NCBI GenBank assembly: GCA_031417835.1
Contig: JANOWJ010000165.1
Location: forward strand, 62,001-126,000
Direction of reading: 5' to 3'
Length of the DNA: 64,000 nt
Source: JADJLQ01 sp031417835
Lineage (GTDB): Bacteria; Bacteroidota; Bacteroidia; Chitinophagales; Saprospiraceae
Positions 19,042-28,255 of the stretch are shown here, in pieces. The first letter of the stretch is position 1. The number at the start of each line of letters is the position of its first letter. Both the position numbers and the translations under genes were made by a program. A model generated the notes under the pieces. The model ran no database searches and was not told the DNA's origin. It worked only from the letters and a program-made list of their open reading frames with translations.

Positions 19042-19080
19042 TCAATCTAATTTATACTATCTACAAAAATTCAAGATAAC

Positions 19081-19470
19081 ATGGAAGCAATAGCTCATTT
19101 GAGAAATGGACATGGATCAGCTCGCAAAATCAGGCTGGTAGTCGACAATATTAGAGGCAAAAAAGTAGTAGATGCCCTAAATATCCTCAAGTTCACTAAA
19201 AAAGATTCGGCATATTGGGTTGAGAAAGCACTTATATCAGCAGTAGCTAACTGGGAAGTCAAAAGTGAACAATCAGGCAATACAGATGCTTTTGGATTGA
19301 CAGTATCTAAGGCATTTGTCGGCGGTGGTCCGGTACTCAAAAGGTTCCAACCTGCTCCTCATGGCCGAGCACATAGAATTAGAAAAAGATCAAATCATCT
19401 TACATTGGTTGTGTCCAACTCTGTTCCGTTACCAGCAGAAGTCCAACCAGTAGAAGAAGAATCAAACTAA
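19081..19470 (+). CDS. rplV: 50S ribosomal protein L22
   Basis: A 129-residue tunnel protein. SARKIRLVVDNIRGKKV is at the N-terminus, and the beta-hairpin end PAPHGRAHRIRKRSNH is conserved. An acidic tail (VQPVEEESN) extends beyond the usual end. Confidence 0.97.
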   Translation: MEAIAHLRNGHGSARKIRLVVDNIRGKKVVDALNILKFTKKDSAYWVEKALISAVANWEVKSEQSGNTDAFGLTVSKAFVGGGPVLKRFQPAPHGRAHRIRKRSNHLTLVVSNSVPLPAEVQPVEEESN

Positions 19471-19502
19471 ACATTCAATTTAACCATTACAAATAATATT
19501 GC

Positions 19503-20333
19503 ATGGGTCAGAAAGCAAATCCAATAGGAAATCGACTGGGAATCATCCGCGGATGGGATTCTAATTGGTTCGGCGGAAAAAATATGGCTAAAAAAGTCGT
19601 AGAAGATGAACAAATCAGAAAATACCTTTTCGCCCGCGTAGAAAAAGGAGGCATCGCTAAGATCGTAATTGAGCGAACGCTTAAAAGAATTACCTTAACT
19701 ATTCATACTTCCAGGCCAGGTATCATTATTGGAAAAGGCGGAACAGAAGTAGATAAAATTCGTGAAGAATTAAAGCAGTTGGCTGGAAGTGATGTCCAGA
19801 TCAATATCATGGAAATCAGAAAGCCTGAACTCGAAGCTACGATAGTAGGGGAATCCATAGCTAAACAGATAGAGTCTAGAATAAATTATAGAAGGGCCAT
19901 CAAATCCAGCATCCAATCTACGATGCGTGCAGGAGCTGAAGGTATCAAAGTAAGAATATCTGGTCGATTGAATGGCGCAGAAATGTCTCGTTCAGAAGAA
20001 TATAAAGAAGGTCGTACTCCATTGCATACATTTAGAGCTGATATCGACTATGCACTAGCAGAAGCTCAGACCGTTTACGGTAAAATCGGGATCAAAACCT
20101 GGATTTGCAAAGGTGAAGTACTGACCAAGCGAGATTTATCGCCAAATATTGGTGTCATCAAAAAAGACAATATGGGTGGTGGATCCGATCGTAGAGATGA
20201 TCGACGCGGTGGTGGTGGTCGTCGCCCGGGTGGAAACAATCGGGGTGGTGATAGCCGTCCTAGAGGAGGGGATCGCGGGGGCGATAGAGGCGCAAATCAA
20301 GGAGGAAGAGGAAGACGAAATAACCCAGAGTGA
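19503..20333 (+). CDS. rpsC: 30S ribosomal protein S3 with Arg/Gly-rich tail
   Basis: A 276-residue protein of the mRNA entry channel. The KH domain has GIIIGKGGTEVDKI (GxxG loop near 75-80), and the C-terminal S3 domain includes LNGAEMSRSEEYKEGRTPLHTFRADIDYA. The core ends at about 220. The remaining 50 or so residues are a low-complexity tail of RGG, RPGG and DRGG units, longer than in E. coli S3. Such Arg/Gly tails are known in some Bacteroidota; a role in RNA contact is inference. Confidence 0.97.
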   Translation: MGQKANPIGNRLGIIRGWDSNWFGGKNMAKKVVEDEQIRKYLFARVEKGGIAKIVIERTLKRITLTIHTSRPGIIIGKGGTEVDKIREELKQLAGSDVQINIMEIRKPELEATIVGESIAKQIESRINYRRAIKSSIQSTMRAGAEGIKVRISGRLNGAEMSRSEEYKEGRTPLHTFRADIDYALAEAQTVYGKIGIKTWICKGEVLTKRDLSPNIGVIKKDNMGGGSDRRDDRRGGGGRRPGGNNRGGDSRPRGGDRGGDRGANQGGRGRRNNPE

Positions 20334-20380
20334 TTAACAAAAACAATGTACCTTTGCCAAACTTTTTTCAAAAATAAGTC

Positions 20381-20794
20381 ATGTTACAGCCAAAAAGACA
20401 GAAATATCGCAAGCAACAGAAGGGTAGAAATAGGGGTATTGCTACCAAAGGCAGCACCTTGGCATTTGGCTCTTATGGCCTGAAATCCTTGGAGTTAGGT
20501 AGGATTACCAATCGCCAACTGGAAGCTGCTCGTATCGCGATGACTCGGGAGACCAAGCGTGAAGGCCAAGTATGGATTCGCATTTTCCCTGATAAACCAA
20601 TTACCCACAAACCAGCAGAGGTGCGTATGGGTAAAGGAAAAGGGGCTGTAGAATACTATGTAGCTCTTGTTCAACCGGGCAGATTATTATTTGAAATGGA
20701 TGGTATGACTACAGAAGCGGCGACGAAAGCACTTTTATTGGCGGCTCAAAAATTACCAATCAAAACTAAAATTGTCATCAGACACGATCTATAA
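20381..20794 (+). CDS. rplP: 50S ribosomal protein L16
   Basis: A 137-residue 50S protein near the A site. It has MLQPKRQKYRKQQKGR, RMGKGKGAVEYYVA and the C-terminal LLLAAQKLPIKTKIV. Full length; 13 bases separate it from rpmC. Confidence 0.98.
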   Translation: MLQPKRQKYRKQQKGRNRGIATKGSTLAFGSYGLKSLELGRITNRQLEAARIAMTRETKREGQVWIRIFPDKPITHKPAEVRMGKGKGAVEYYVALVQPGRLLFEMDGMTTEAATKALLLAAQKLPIKTKIVIRHDL

Positions 20795-20807
20795 AATTTT
20801 TTAGACC

Positions 20808-21065
20808 ATGACATCCAAGAAAAATCAAGACATCAAAGTATTATCAGAGACTGATATTAAAAATACCTTGATAGAAATCAAAAGTGAGTTGCAAAAAGCA
20901 AAGTTCACTCAAGCAGTTAAAGGACTGGACAATCCAATTCAATTAAGAGCCATGCGTAAGAAAATAGCTCGATTAAATACCGAAGCTAGAGCAAGAGAAG
21001 TCGCCGTCATGACCGAACAAGAATTAGCGAAGAGGACCAAAATAAGAGCTAGAAGAAAAAAATAG
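20808..21065 (+). CDS. rpmC: 50S ribosomal protein L29
   Basis: An 85-residue tunnel-exit protein, longer than the 60-70 residues usual elsewhere because of a polar N-terminal addition. The L29 helical hairpin is recognised by LIEIKSELQKAKF and RAMRKKIARLNTEARARE. Confidence 0.93.
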   Translation: MTSKKNQDIKVLSETDIKNTLIEIKSELQKAKFTQAVKGLDNPIQLRAMRKKIARLNTEARAREVAVMTEQELAKRTKIRARRKK

Positions 21066-21112
21066 ATTTTTGAATTAACTGATTTATAAGAATCGATCTA
21101 ATAATAAAGTAT

Positions 21113-21394
21113 ATGGAGCAAGATACAGCCACCAACGAAGTCAAAAGAGCCAACCGGAAGACCCGGGTCGGTGTAGTGACCAGCAATAAAATGGAAAAAT
21201 CCATCACGATCTCTATAGATCGTAAAGTGAAACATCCAAAGTATGGTAAATTCCTCCATAAAACCACGAAGTACATGGCTCATGATGAAAAGAATGAGTG
21301 CAAGGTTGGTGATTTGGTGAAAATCATGGAAACACGGCCATTGAGCAAAAACAAGTGCTGGAGATTAGTAGAAATAATAGAAGTAGCTAAATAA
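21113..21394 (+). CDS. rpsQ: 30S ribosomal protein S17
   Basis: A 93-residue 16S-binding protein. About 15 extra residues precede the RKTRVGVVTSNKMEKSI core. DRKVKHPKYGKF and the METRPLSKNKCWRLVEI end are conserved. Confidence 0.97.
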   Translation: MEQDTATNEVKRANRKTRVGVVTSNKMEKSITISIDRKVKHPKYGKFLHKTTKYMAHDEKNECKVGDLVKIMETRPLSKNKCWRLVEIIEVAK

Positions 21395-21423
21395 TTCAAA
21401 TTATCTAAAAGGTCAGGCATACC

Positions 21424-21792
21424 ATGATACAGACAGAATCAAAATTGAACGTTGCAGATAACAGTGGAGCTAAAATCGTGCAATGCATCAGAGTGTTAGG
21501 GAGTACCCGGCGTAGATATGCTGGGGTTGGTGATGTCATTGTCGTGACAGTCAAGGATGCCACGCCGAACGGCGGTATCAAAAAAGGTACGGTGTCAAAA
21601 GCTGTGATTGTAAGAACTAGCCATCCGATCCACCGTAAAGATGGATCCTACATTCGATTTGATGATAATGCAGTGGTATTGCTTACTGCCTCTGATGAAC
21701 CTAGAGGAACCCGCATCTTTGGCCCGGTCGCCCGAGAATTGAGAGATAGAAACTATATGAGAATCGTGTCTTTGGCACCTGAAGTACTATAA
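21424..21792 (+). CDS. rplN: 50S ribosomal protein L14
   Basis: A 122-residue protein that contacts 16S rRNA across the subunit interface. It has MIQTESKLNVADNSGAK, YAGVGDVIVVTVKDA and GTRIFGPVARELR. Complete. Confidence 0.98.
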   Translation: MIQTESKLNVADNSGAKIVQCIRVLGSTRRRYAGVGDVIVVTVKDATPNGGIKKGTVSKAVIVRTSHPIHRKDGSYIRFDDNAVVLLTASDEPRGTRIFGPVARELRDRNYMRIVSLAPEVL

Positions 21793-21825
21793 TGAAATAA
21801 TATTTACATTCGAAAGTAAAGCCCA

Positions 21826-22176
21826 ATGATAACTAAATATAAAAATACGATCAAACGATTCACGCCGAAATTGAATTTGAAAAAAGGAGATCAGGTTATC
21901 GTGATATCTGGTGATGAAAAAGGCAAGAAGGGAGAAATTCAGAAAGTGATCAAAGAATCACTTAAAGCAGTAGTCACGGATATTAATCTGGTAAAGAGAC
22001 ATACCAAACCTACCAATAACAATCCCGGTGGAATCAAAGAAATACCTGCACCGATCTTATTATCAAAATTGAAATTGGTAGACCCTAAAACAGGTGAGCC
22101 TACCAGAGTAGGTAGAAGGATCGAAGCCGGCAAATCGGTTCGATACGCAAAAAAATCTGGTCAAACGATTAAGTAG
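21826..22176 (+). CDS. rplX: 50S ribosomal protein L24
   Basis: A 116-residue assembly-initiator protein with a KOW motif: KKGDQVIVISGDEKGKKGEI (about 20-39). NPGGIKEIPAPI and GEPTRVGRR follow. It is nine bases before rplE. Confidence 0.97.
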   Translation: MITKYKNTIKRFTPKLNLKKGDQVIVISGDEKGKKGEIQKVIKESLKAVVTDINLVKRHTKPTNNNPGGIKEIPAPILLSKLKLVDPKTGEPTRVGRRIEAGKSVRYAKKSGQTIK

Positions 22177-22184
22177 TTTTTATT

Positions 22185-22742
22185 ATGAAATATACACCAA
22201 GATTAAAAAAACAATACGCCGAATCTGTCGTTCCGAAATTGACAGAACAGTTTAAGTATACGACTATTATGCAAGTGCCTAAACTGCTTAAGATTTGTAT
22301 CAATGAAGGCGTAGGTGAAGCGACTCAGGATAGGAAGACTGTTGATATAGCCTTAGCGGAGATTTCGACGATCACTGGCCAAAAAGCGGTCCCTACTAAA
22401 TCCAAAAAAGCAATCTCAAACTTTAAATTGAGAGAAAATATGGCGATTGGAGCAAGAGTTACCCTTCGTGGGGACATTATGTATGAATTCCTCGATCGAC
22501 TGATTTCTGTTGCTTTACCTCGGGTTCGTGACTTTAGAGGTGTAAATGATAAAAGCTTTGACGGTAGGGGCAATTACTCTATGGGCATCACTGAACAAAT
22601 CATTTTCCCTGAGATTGATCTCGATAAAATCAGCAAAATAGCGGGTATGGATATATCTATTATTACTTCAGCCAAAACCGATATCGAAGCACATGCTTTG
22701 TTGTCAAGTCTTGGATTACCATTCAAAAATCAAAAAAATTAA
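22185..22742 (+). CDS. rplE: 50S ribosomal protein L5
   Basis: A 185-residue 5S rRNA-binding protein. Conserved segments are KLLKICINEGVGEA, TGQKAVPTKSKKAISNFKLRE, and FRGVNDKSFDGRGNYSMGI, with EQIIFPEID near the end. Confidence 0.98.
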   Translation: MKYTPRLKKQYAESVVPKLTEQFKYTTIMQVPKLLKICINEGVGEATQDRKTVDIALAEISTITGQKAVPTKSKKAISNFKLRENMAIGARVTLRGDIMYEFLDRLISVALPRVRDFRGVNDKSFDGRGNYSMGITEQIIFPEIDLDKISKIAGMDISIITSAKTDIEAHALLSSLGLPFKNQKN

Positions 22743-22754
22743 TTACTTGATATT

Positions 22755-23024
22755 ATGGCAAAGAAATCAGTAATCGCAAGGCAGAAAAAACGTGAAGTTT
22801 TAGTAGCCAAATATGCAGAGATAAGAGCTAAACTAAAAGCTGCCGGCGACTATGAAGCCTTAGATAAATTACCCAAAAATGCTTCTCCGGTCAGATTAAA
22901 AAACAGATGCCAACTCAGCGGCCGTCCAAGAGGCTATATCAGAAGATTTGGTATTTCGAGAGTGGCCTTGAGAGATATGGCGCTTAATGGCAAAATTCCG
23001 GGAGTGACAAAAGCAAGTTGGTAA
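22755..23024 (+). CDS. rpsN: 30S ribosomal protein S14, zinc-free form
   Basis: An 89-residue protein of the long type. It ends with NRCQLSGRPRGYIRRFGISR and has only one Cys, so the CxxC zinc knuckle of the short form is absent. It lies in its canonical place between rplE and rpsH. Confidence 0.97.
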   Translation: MAKKSVIARQKKREVLVAKYAEIRAKLKAAGDYEALDKLPKNASPVRLKNRCQLSGRPRGYIRRFGISRVALRDMALNGKIPGVTKASW

Positions 23025-23061
23025 AATAATTAATTGAAAGCGATCTAATCAAAAGTATACT

Positions 23062-23466
23062 ATGGCAGTTACAGACACAATAGGAGATTATCTGACCCGC
23101 ATCAGGAATGCGCAGTCAGCTGGTCACAGGATGGTAGAGATCCCATCTTCAAATGTGAAAAAAAGAATGACGGAAATCCTCTATGAAAACGGGTATATCC
23201 TCAAATATAAATTCGACAAAAAAGAAGGCGAATTTGAAAAGATTTTGATAGCCTTAAAGTACGACGCTATGACTCGTCAACCCATTATCCAAAAACTAGA
23301 GCGAGCATCAAGGCCAGGTCTTCGAAAGTATAGTGCTGCGGCGGATATTCCAAAAGTAGGTTCTGGCTTAGGTATAGCTATAGTCTCTACCAATAAAGGA
23401 ATTATGACGGATAAACAAGCCAGAGCGCAAAAAGTCGGTGGAGAAGTTTTGTGTTATATATTCTAA
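23062..23466 (+). CDS. rpsH: 30S ribosomal protein S8
   Basis: A 134-residue 16S central-domain binder with DTIGDYLTRIRNAQ, PSSNVKKRMTEIL and the C-terminal TNKGIMTDKQARAQKVGGEV. Complete. Confidence 0.98.
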   Translation: MAVTDTIGDYLTRIRNAQSAGHRMVEIPSSNVKKRMTEILYENGYILKYKFDKKEGEFEKILIALKYDAMTRQPIIQKLERASRPGLRKYSAAADIPKVGSGLGIAIVSTNKGIMTDKQARAQKVGGEVLCYIF

Positions 23467-23487
23467 TTATTTAAAAAACGCAGCGAT

Positions 23488-24045
23488 ATGTCACGCATTG
23501 GAAAATTGCCGATTACACTACCAAAGGGGGTAGAAGTAAATATAGATAAAAATCGAGTTACTGTAAAAGGCCCAAAAGGTTCTATTACACAAGTGATAGA
23601 TTACGATATGAAAGTAACCCTGGATAATGGTTCTTTAATCGTAGCCAGACCTTCTGATCAGAAAAGACATAAGGCATTGCATGGTACTACCCGCGCGCTT
23701 TTAGCCAATCTGGTTAAAGGAGTTAGCGATGGGTTTAAGAAACAAATGGAAGTCGTTGGGGTTGGTTATAGAGCTACCAACACTGGCAATCTGCTGGAGA
23801 TTGGCGTAGGACACTCGCATCCGATTATGATGTACGTGCCCGACGAAATTAAAGTAGAAACTCTTACTGAAAAAGGTAAACCTCCGGTAATCAATTTATC
23901 TGGAGTAGATAAGCAGCTGGTAGGATTGATAGGAGCTAAACTTAGAAAATTTAGAAAACCTGAACCATACAAAGGAAAAGGTATCAAATATTCTACTGAG
24001 ATCCTTCGAAGAAAAGCAGGTAAGGCTGCAGGTAAAGCAAAATAA
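23488..24045 (+). CDS. rplF: 50S ribosomal protein L6
   Basis: A 185-residue protein near the factor-binding site. It has SRIGKLPITLPKGVEV, a KGPKGSI turn, VVGVGYRATNTGN, and the EPYKGKGIKY motif followed by a Lys/Ala-rich tail. Confidence 0.98.
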   Translation: MSRIGKLPITLPKGVEVNIDKNRVTVKGPKGSITQVIDYDMKVTLDNGSLIVARPSDQKRHKALHGTTRALLANLVKGVSDGFKKQMEVVGVGYRATNTGNLLEIGVGHSHPIMMYVPDEIKVETLTEKGKPPVINLSGVDKQLVGLIGAKLRKFRKPEPYKGKGIKYSTEILRRKAGKAAGKAK

Positions 24046-24074
24046 AATTATTCATTTGATAATTTATTTCAGAA

Positions 24075-24422
24075 ATGAAATCGACAACTAGTAAACAGAA
24101 AATTCAATACCGGATCCGTAAAAAGGTTTCTGGTGTAGCTACTCGGCCGCGACTGGCAGTATTTAGAAGTAATAAGTCTATCTATTGTCAATTGATTGAT
24201 GATGCTAACGGGGTGACCCTGGCGTCAGCTTCTTCCCACAAAGAAGGTGTAGATAAAACAGTCAATAAAACGGCTCAAGCTAAATCAGTTGGGACGGTTA
24301 TCGCTGCGCTGGCCAAGGAGCTCAATATTGAATCTGTGGTGTTCGACCGAGGCGGCAATCTATATCACGGAAGAATCAAATCATTGGCTGACGGTGCACG
24401 TGAAGGCGGATTAAAATTTTAA
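24075..24422 (+). CDS. rplR: 50S ribosomal protein L18
   Basis: A 115-residue 5S rRNA-binding protein with RPRLAVFRSNKSIYCQLID, VVFDRGGNLYHGRIKSLADGARE and the terminal GGLKF. Complete. Confidence 0.98.
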   Translation: MKSTTSKQKIQYRIRKKVSGVATRPRLAVFRSNKSIYCQLIDDANGVTLASASSHKEGVDKTVNKTAQAKSVGTVIAALAKELNIESVVFDRGGNLYHGRIKSLADGAREGGLKF

Positions 24423-24448
24423 TATTCAGTTATTTATTATAGTATATT

Positions 24449-24967
24449 ATGGCAAAAAGAGTCGTTAAACGGGTAAAACCTGCGGAAGCCGAACTAAAAG
24501 AAAAAATGGTAGCACTCAATCGAGTAGCTAAAGTGACCAAAGGTGGTCGTACATTTAGTTTTGCTGCGATTGTAGTCGTAGGGGATGGCAATGGTGTAGT
24601 AGGTCACGGATTGGGCAAGGCTCGTGATGTACAAGAGTCGATAGCCAAAGCAGTGGATGATGCCAAAAAGAATTTGATTCGAGTGAATATACATAAAGGA
24701 ACTATTCCTCATATTCAACACGGTAAGTATGGGGCGGGAAAGGTGTTGATCAAGCCTGCATCTGAAGGTACTGGTGTCATTGCCGGTGGAGCCATGCGAG
24801 CTGTTTTAGATATGGCAGGTGTGCATAATGTATTGGGTAAGTCTTTGGGGTCTTCTAATCCCCATAACGTAATCAAAGCGACGATTGATGCACTATCTAA
24901 GATGAGATCACCACAAGAGATTGCAGCCCAACGTAAAGTAAGTTTAAGTAAAGTGTTTAACGGTTAA
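24449..24967 (+). CDS. rpsE: 30S ribosomal protein S5
   Basis: A 172-residue decoding-fidelity protein. It has the dsRNA-binding-like N-domain (RVAKVTKGGRTFSFAAIVVVGD) and GVIAGGAMRAVLDMAGV in the C-domain. No ram-type change is obvious. Confidence 0.98.
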   Translation: MAKRVVKRVKPAEAELKEKMVALNRVAKVTKGGRTFSFAAIVVVGDGNGVVGHGLGKARDVQESIAKAVDDAKKNLIRVNIHKGTIPHIQHGKYGAGKVLIKPASEGTGVIAGGAMRAVLDMAGVHNVLGKSLGSSNPHNVIKATIDALSKMRSPQEIAAQRKVSLSKVFNG

Positions 24968-24980
24968 TTTATTAAGCTCA

Positions 24981-25160
24981 ATGGCAAAAGTTAAAATAAC
25001 ACAGATCAAAAGCGTTATCGAAAAATCGGAACGCCAAAAACTCACGATCAAAGCATTAGGCTTAAGAGGCGTGCGGGATAGTGTAGTGCAGGAACTCACT
25101 CCACAGATAGATGGTATGTTGAAAAAAGTACCGCATCTTGTGACGGTGGAACATGTTTAA
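24981..25160 (+). CDS. rpmD: 50S ribosomal protein L30
   Basis: A short 59-residue gene starting ATGGCAAAAG, 13 bases after rpsE. The product begins MAKVKITQIKSVIEKSERQK and has TIKALGLRGVRDSV, the L30 core, ending KKVPHLVTVEHV. Position between rpsE and rplO is canonical. Confidence 0.96.
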   Translation: MAKVKITQIKSVIEKSERQKLTIKALGLRGVRDSVVQELTPQIDGMLKKVPHLVTVEHV

Positions 25161-25182
25161 TTTATTCAAAAAGTAATAGGTC

Positions 25183-25629
25183 ATGGAATTAAGTAATTTA
25201 AAACCAGCAAAAGGCGCAACCAAAAATAATTTCAGAAGAGGAAGAGGTTCGGCTACAGGTTCTGGAGGCACAGCTGGAAGAGGTCATAAAGGACATAAAT
25301 CAAGGTCAGGTCATAAAGCAAAAAGAAATTTTGAAGGCGGTCAGATGCCTTTGCAAATGAGGCTTCCCAAAATAGGATTTAAAAACCCTGCCCGTCAGGA
25401 ATATGAAGTCTTAAATCTGGATCAATTGCAACTCTTTGCTACCAAAGCAAATATTAGTCAGATTGATATTGAATGGCTCCTCAAAGAAAGAGTGATCAAT
25501 CCAGGTCAAAAAATAAAAATCCTCGGTAGAGGTGAGTTAAGCGGTTCGTTAAAAGTAACTGCGCACGCCTTCTCTGCCTCAGCTAAGAAGCTGATAGAAG
25601 AGAAAGGTGGTTCGATTACTATTATTTAA
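25183..25629 (+). CDS. rplO: 50S ribosomal protein L15
   Basis: A 148-residue 50S protein. The Gly-rich N-terminal extension (GRGSATGSGGTAGRGHKGHKS) and GGQMPLQMRLPKIGF are typical, and the C-terminal domain ends SAKKLIEEKGGSITII. secY starts 13 bases after the stop. Confidence 0.98.
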   Translation: MELSNLKPAKGATKNNFRRGRGSATGSGGTAGRGHKGHKSRSGHKAKRNFEGGQMPLQMRLPKIGFKNPARQEYEVLNLDQLQLFATKANISQIDIEWLLKERVINPGQKIKILGRGELSGSLKVTAHAFSASAKKLIEEKGGSITII

Positions 25630-25642
25630 TTCCCCCTCCATA

Positions 25643-27007
25643 ATGAATAGTTTAATACAGACTTTAAAGAACATTTGGAAGATTGAAGAATTGCGGAAGC
25701 GTATTTTCTTCACTTTGACCGTATTAGCCATCTTCAGATTTGGCTCCTACATCGTCATGCCTGGTGTGGTTGCAAGTCAGTTGAAGGCCGCTGCCAGCAG
25801 TAGAGGTGCCAATGACCTATTGAATTTGGTCAATATCTACACAGGAGGTGCTTTTAATAATGCTTCGATCTTTGCGTTAGGTATTATGCCGTACATCACC
25901 TCATCCATTATCGTACAATTGTTGGGCTTTGCATTGCCATACTTCCAGCGATTACAACAACATGAAGGGGAATCCGGTCGTAAAAAATTGAATCAAATCA
26001 CTCGTATCCTTACAGTGGTGATCACTTTATTGCAGGGGGGAACCTATTTAGCATATCTCAATGCTTCTAATGCAATTGATCCAAATGTACCTAAAGGAAT
26101 ATTTTATTTCGTCAACTCTATTTTGTTGGCCACCGGTACAGTCGTGGCGATGTGGTTAGGTGAGCGTATTACAGATAAGGGAATAGGCAATGGCGTATCC
26201 TTGCTGATTATGATAGGCATCATAGCTCGATTGCCTCAGGCATTGATCTTTGAAGTGCAGTCCAGATTTAGCACCGGCGGCACATTTATGTTGATCCTTG
26301 AATTGGCTGCTTTGATTATGATCGTATTAGGCGCTATTTTGTTGGTACAAGGCGTTCGAAAGATTCCAATTCAATTTGCCAAACGAATGGTTGGTCGCAC
26401 AGGACTTCCTGTGAGTGGCAATCGGGATTACCTTCCAATAAAACTCAACGCAGCAGGCGTAATGCCGATCATCTTTGCTCAGGCGATTATGTTTTTACCA
26501 GGATTTGCATTGCAATCGATCTCCGGCAATGCCGCTTCTTCAAGTGGATTCGTGCGTGCCCTCAATGATTTTACATCTATTCCTTATAATGCGATTTATT
26601 TGGTCTTGGTGGTATTGTTTACATATGTATATGTAGCCCTTATTATCAACAGCAATCAATATTCTGAATATCTAAAAAGACAAAATGCCTTTATTCCAGG
26701 AGTAAAACCTGGGTCACCGACAGCAGAATTTATTGATACCATCACCTCAAAAATTACACTACCGGGTGCGATTATGCTCGGTTTACTAGCTATCACGCCA
26801 GGCTTGGCCAGTGCATTTGGAATCAACAATGCCTTCGCAGCATTTTTTGGTGGGTCGACCATTCTTATTTTGGTTGGAGTAGCACTTGATACTTTACAGC
26901 AGATTGAAAGTTACTTACTCATGCGAAAATATGATGGCCTCGTAAAATCTGGCAATATCAAAGGACGCACCAGCAGCGGTATGGCTCCTATAGGGGCTGG
27001 TCAATAA
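25643..27007 (+). CDS. secY: Preprotein translocase subunit SecY
   Basis: The pore subunit of the Sec translocon in the inner membrane, 454 residues with ten predicted membrane spans. The start is taken at 25643 (MNSLIQTLKNIWKI); an in-frame upstream start at 25607 would overlap rplO. LGIMPYITSSIIVQLL and the cytoplasmic loops with RKIPIQFAKR and RTGLPVSGNRDYLPIKLNAAGVMPIIFA are diagnostic. As in many Bacteroidota, it is followed by map without adk. Confidence 0.97.
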   Translation: MNSLIQTLKNIWKIEELRKRIFFTLTVLAIFRFGSYIVMPGVVASQLKAAASSRGANDLLNLVNIYTGGAFNNASIFALGIMPYITSSIIVQLLGFALPYFQRLQQHEGESGRKKLNQITRILTVVITLLQGGTYLAYLNASNAIDPNVPKGIFYFVNSILLATGTVVAMWLGERITDKGIGNGVSLLIMIGIIARLPQALIFEVQSRFSTGGTFMLILELAALIMIVLGAILLVQGVRKIPIQFAKRMVGRTGLPVSGNRDYLPIKLNAAGVMPIIFAQAIMFLPGFALQSISGNAASSSGFVRALNDFTSIPYNAIYLVLVVLFTYVYVALIINSNQYSEYLKRQNAFIPGVKPGSPTAEFIDTITSKITLPGAIMLGLLAITPGLASAFGINNAFAAFFGGSTILILVGVALDTLQQIESYLLMRKYDGLVKSGNIKGRTSSGMAPIGAGQ

Positions 27008-27036
27008 ACGAGCACATAGTTAATACGATAGTATGA

Positions 27037-27864
27037 ATGGCTTCAGGTAAAGTTAATATTCGGACAGCCGCTGAAATAGACCTGATTCGTAAAAGTTCCA
27101 TTTTGGCATGTGAAGCCCTAGCCGCGGTGATCCAATTCATCAAACCTGGATATACGGGCATTGAGGCTGATCAAGTTGCAGAAGAATATATAAGATCCAG
27201 AGGTGGTTCTCCATCGTTCAAAGGATATGGGAGCCCTCCTTTTCCGGCATCACTTTGTATTTCCCTCAATGAAGCTGTAGTACATGGGATCCCTACGAAT
27301 AAGCCATTTAAAAAAGGAGATGTGATTTCCCTCGATTGTGGAGCATATTTGAATGGTTATCATGGAGATGTAGCCTATACCGTCATCGTAGGAGATCCAG
27401 CTCCAGGGGTCCTTGAGCTCTGTGTTGCGACTAAAAAATCACTTTATTTGGCCATAGATCAAGCTAAACATGGCAACAGAATGGGCGATATAGGCCATGC
27501 GGTGCAATATTATATTGAGAAAGAACAAAAAATGGGCGTAGTACGAGAATTAGTGGGCCATGGAGTTGGTGAAAATTTGCATGAAGCTCCTGATGTCAGT
27601 AATTACGGCAAAAGAGGCAATGGGATCGTCTTGAAGGAGGGTATGATCCTCGCAATAGAACCGATGGTCAATCTTGGCACGAGGCAAGTGAAAACCCTGT
27701 CAGACCATTGGACTATAGTATCTAAGGATGGCAGGCCAAGTGCACATTACGAACACACAGTGGCAGTAGGAAAACAGAAGGCGGAAATCCTCACAGATCA
27801 TGGGGTAATAGAAGAATCTATTAAAAATAATAAAGAATTAAGCGAAATTTCATTAAATATTTAG
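27037..27864 (+). CDS. map: Type I methionine aminopeptidase
   Basis: Removes the initiator Met from nascent proteins. It is 275 residues. The active-site His is in EAVVHGIP. The dimetal ligands are seen as LDCGAYLNGYHGDVAYT (two Asp), VGHGVGENLHEAPDV (His), LAIEPM (Glu) and YEHTVAV (Glu). Placed 29 bases after secY and before infA, a common arrangement. Confidence 0.97.
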   Translation: MASGKVNIRTAAEIDLIRKSSILACEALAAVIQFIKPGYTGIEADQVAEEYIRSRGGSPSFKGYGSPPFPASLCISLNEAVVHGIPTNKPFKKGDVISLDCGAYLNGYHGDVAYTVIVGDPAPGVLELCVATKKSLYLAIDQAKHGNRMGDIGHAVQYYIEKEQKMGVVRELVGHGVGENLHEAPDVSNYGKRGNGIVLKEGMILAIEPMVNLGTRQVKTLSDHWTIVSKDGRPSAHYEHTVAVGKQKAEILTDHGVIEESIKNNKELSEISLNI

Positions 27865-27891
27865 ATATTTGCAGTCCGAAATTTTAATGGG

Positions 27892-28110
27892 ATGCCTAAG
27901 GAGGACTTGATCAAACAGGATGGTATAATTGAAGAAGCAATGTCAAACGCAATGTTTCGGGTCCATCTTGAAAACGATCACGTGATTTTGGCTACTATAT
28001 CTGGTAAAATGCGAATGCACTACATTCGACTTTTGCCTGGGGATAAAGTAGCTGTCGAAATGTCTCCTTATGATCTTTCTAGAGGCCGGATCATTTATAG
28101 ATACAAGTAA
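27892..28110 (+). CDS. infA: Translation initiation factor IF-1
   Basis: A 72-residue OB-fold protein with MPKEDLIKQDG, MFRVHLENDHVILATISGKMRMHYIRLLPGD and the end of the motif SPYDLSRGRI. The start at 27892 lies 27 bases after map. Confidence 0.97.
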   Translation: MPKEDLIKQDGIIEEAMSNAMFRVHLENDHVILATISGKMRMHYIRLLPGDKVAVEMSPYDLSRGRIIYRYK

Positions 28111-28123
28111 AATCTCTGAGATT

Positions 28124-28240
28124 ATGAAAGTTAGAACTTCAATAAAAAAACGATCTGCTGATTGCAAGATAGTACGCCGTAAAGGCAAGCTCTATGTGAT
28201 CAATAAGAAAAATCCAAAATTCAAACAAAGACAAGGATAA
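28124..28240 (+). CDS. rpmJ: 50S ribosomal protein L36, zinc-free form
   Basis: A 38-residue gene starting MKVRTSIKKRSADCKI and ending NKKNPKFKQRQG. Only C14 of the usual C11, C14, C27, H33 zinc ligands is kept; the others are Ser, Asn and Phe. It therefore should not bind zinc. Located 13 bases after infA and 15 before rpsM. Confidence 0.96.
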   Translation: MKVRTSIKKRSADCKIVRRKGKLYVINKKNPKFKQRQG

Positions 28241-28255
28241 AATTAAAAGATTGAT

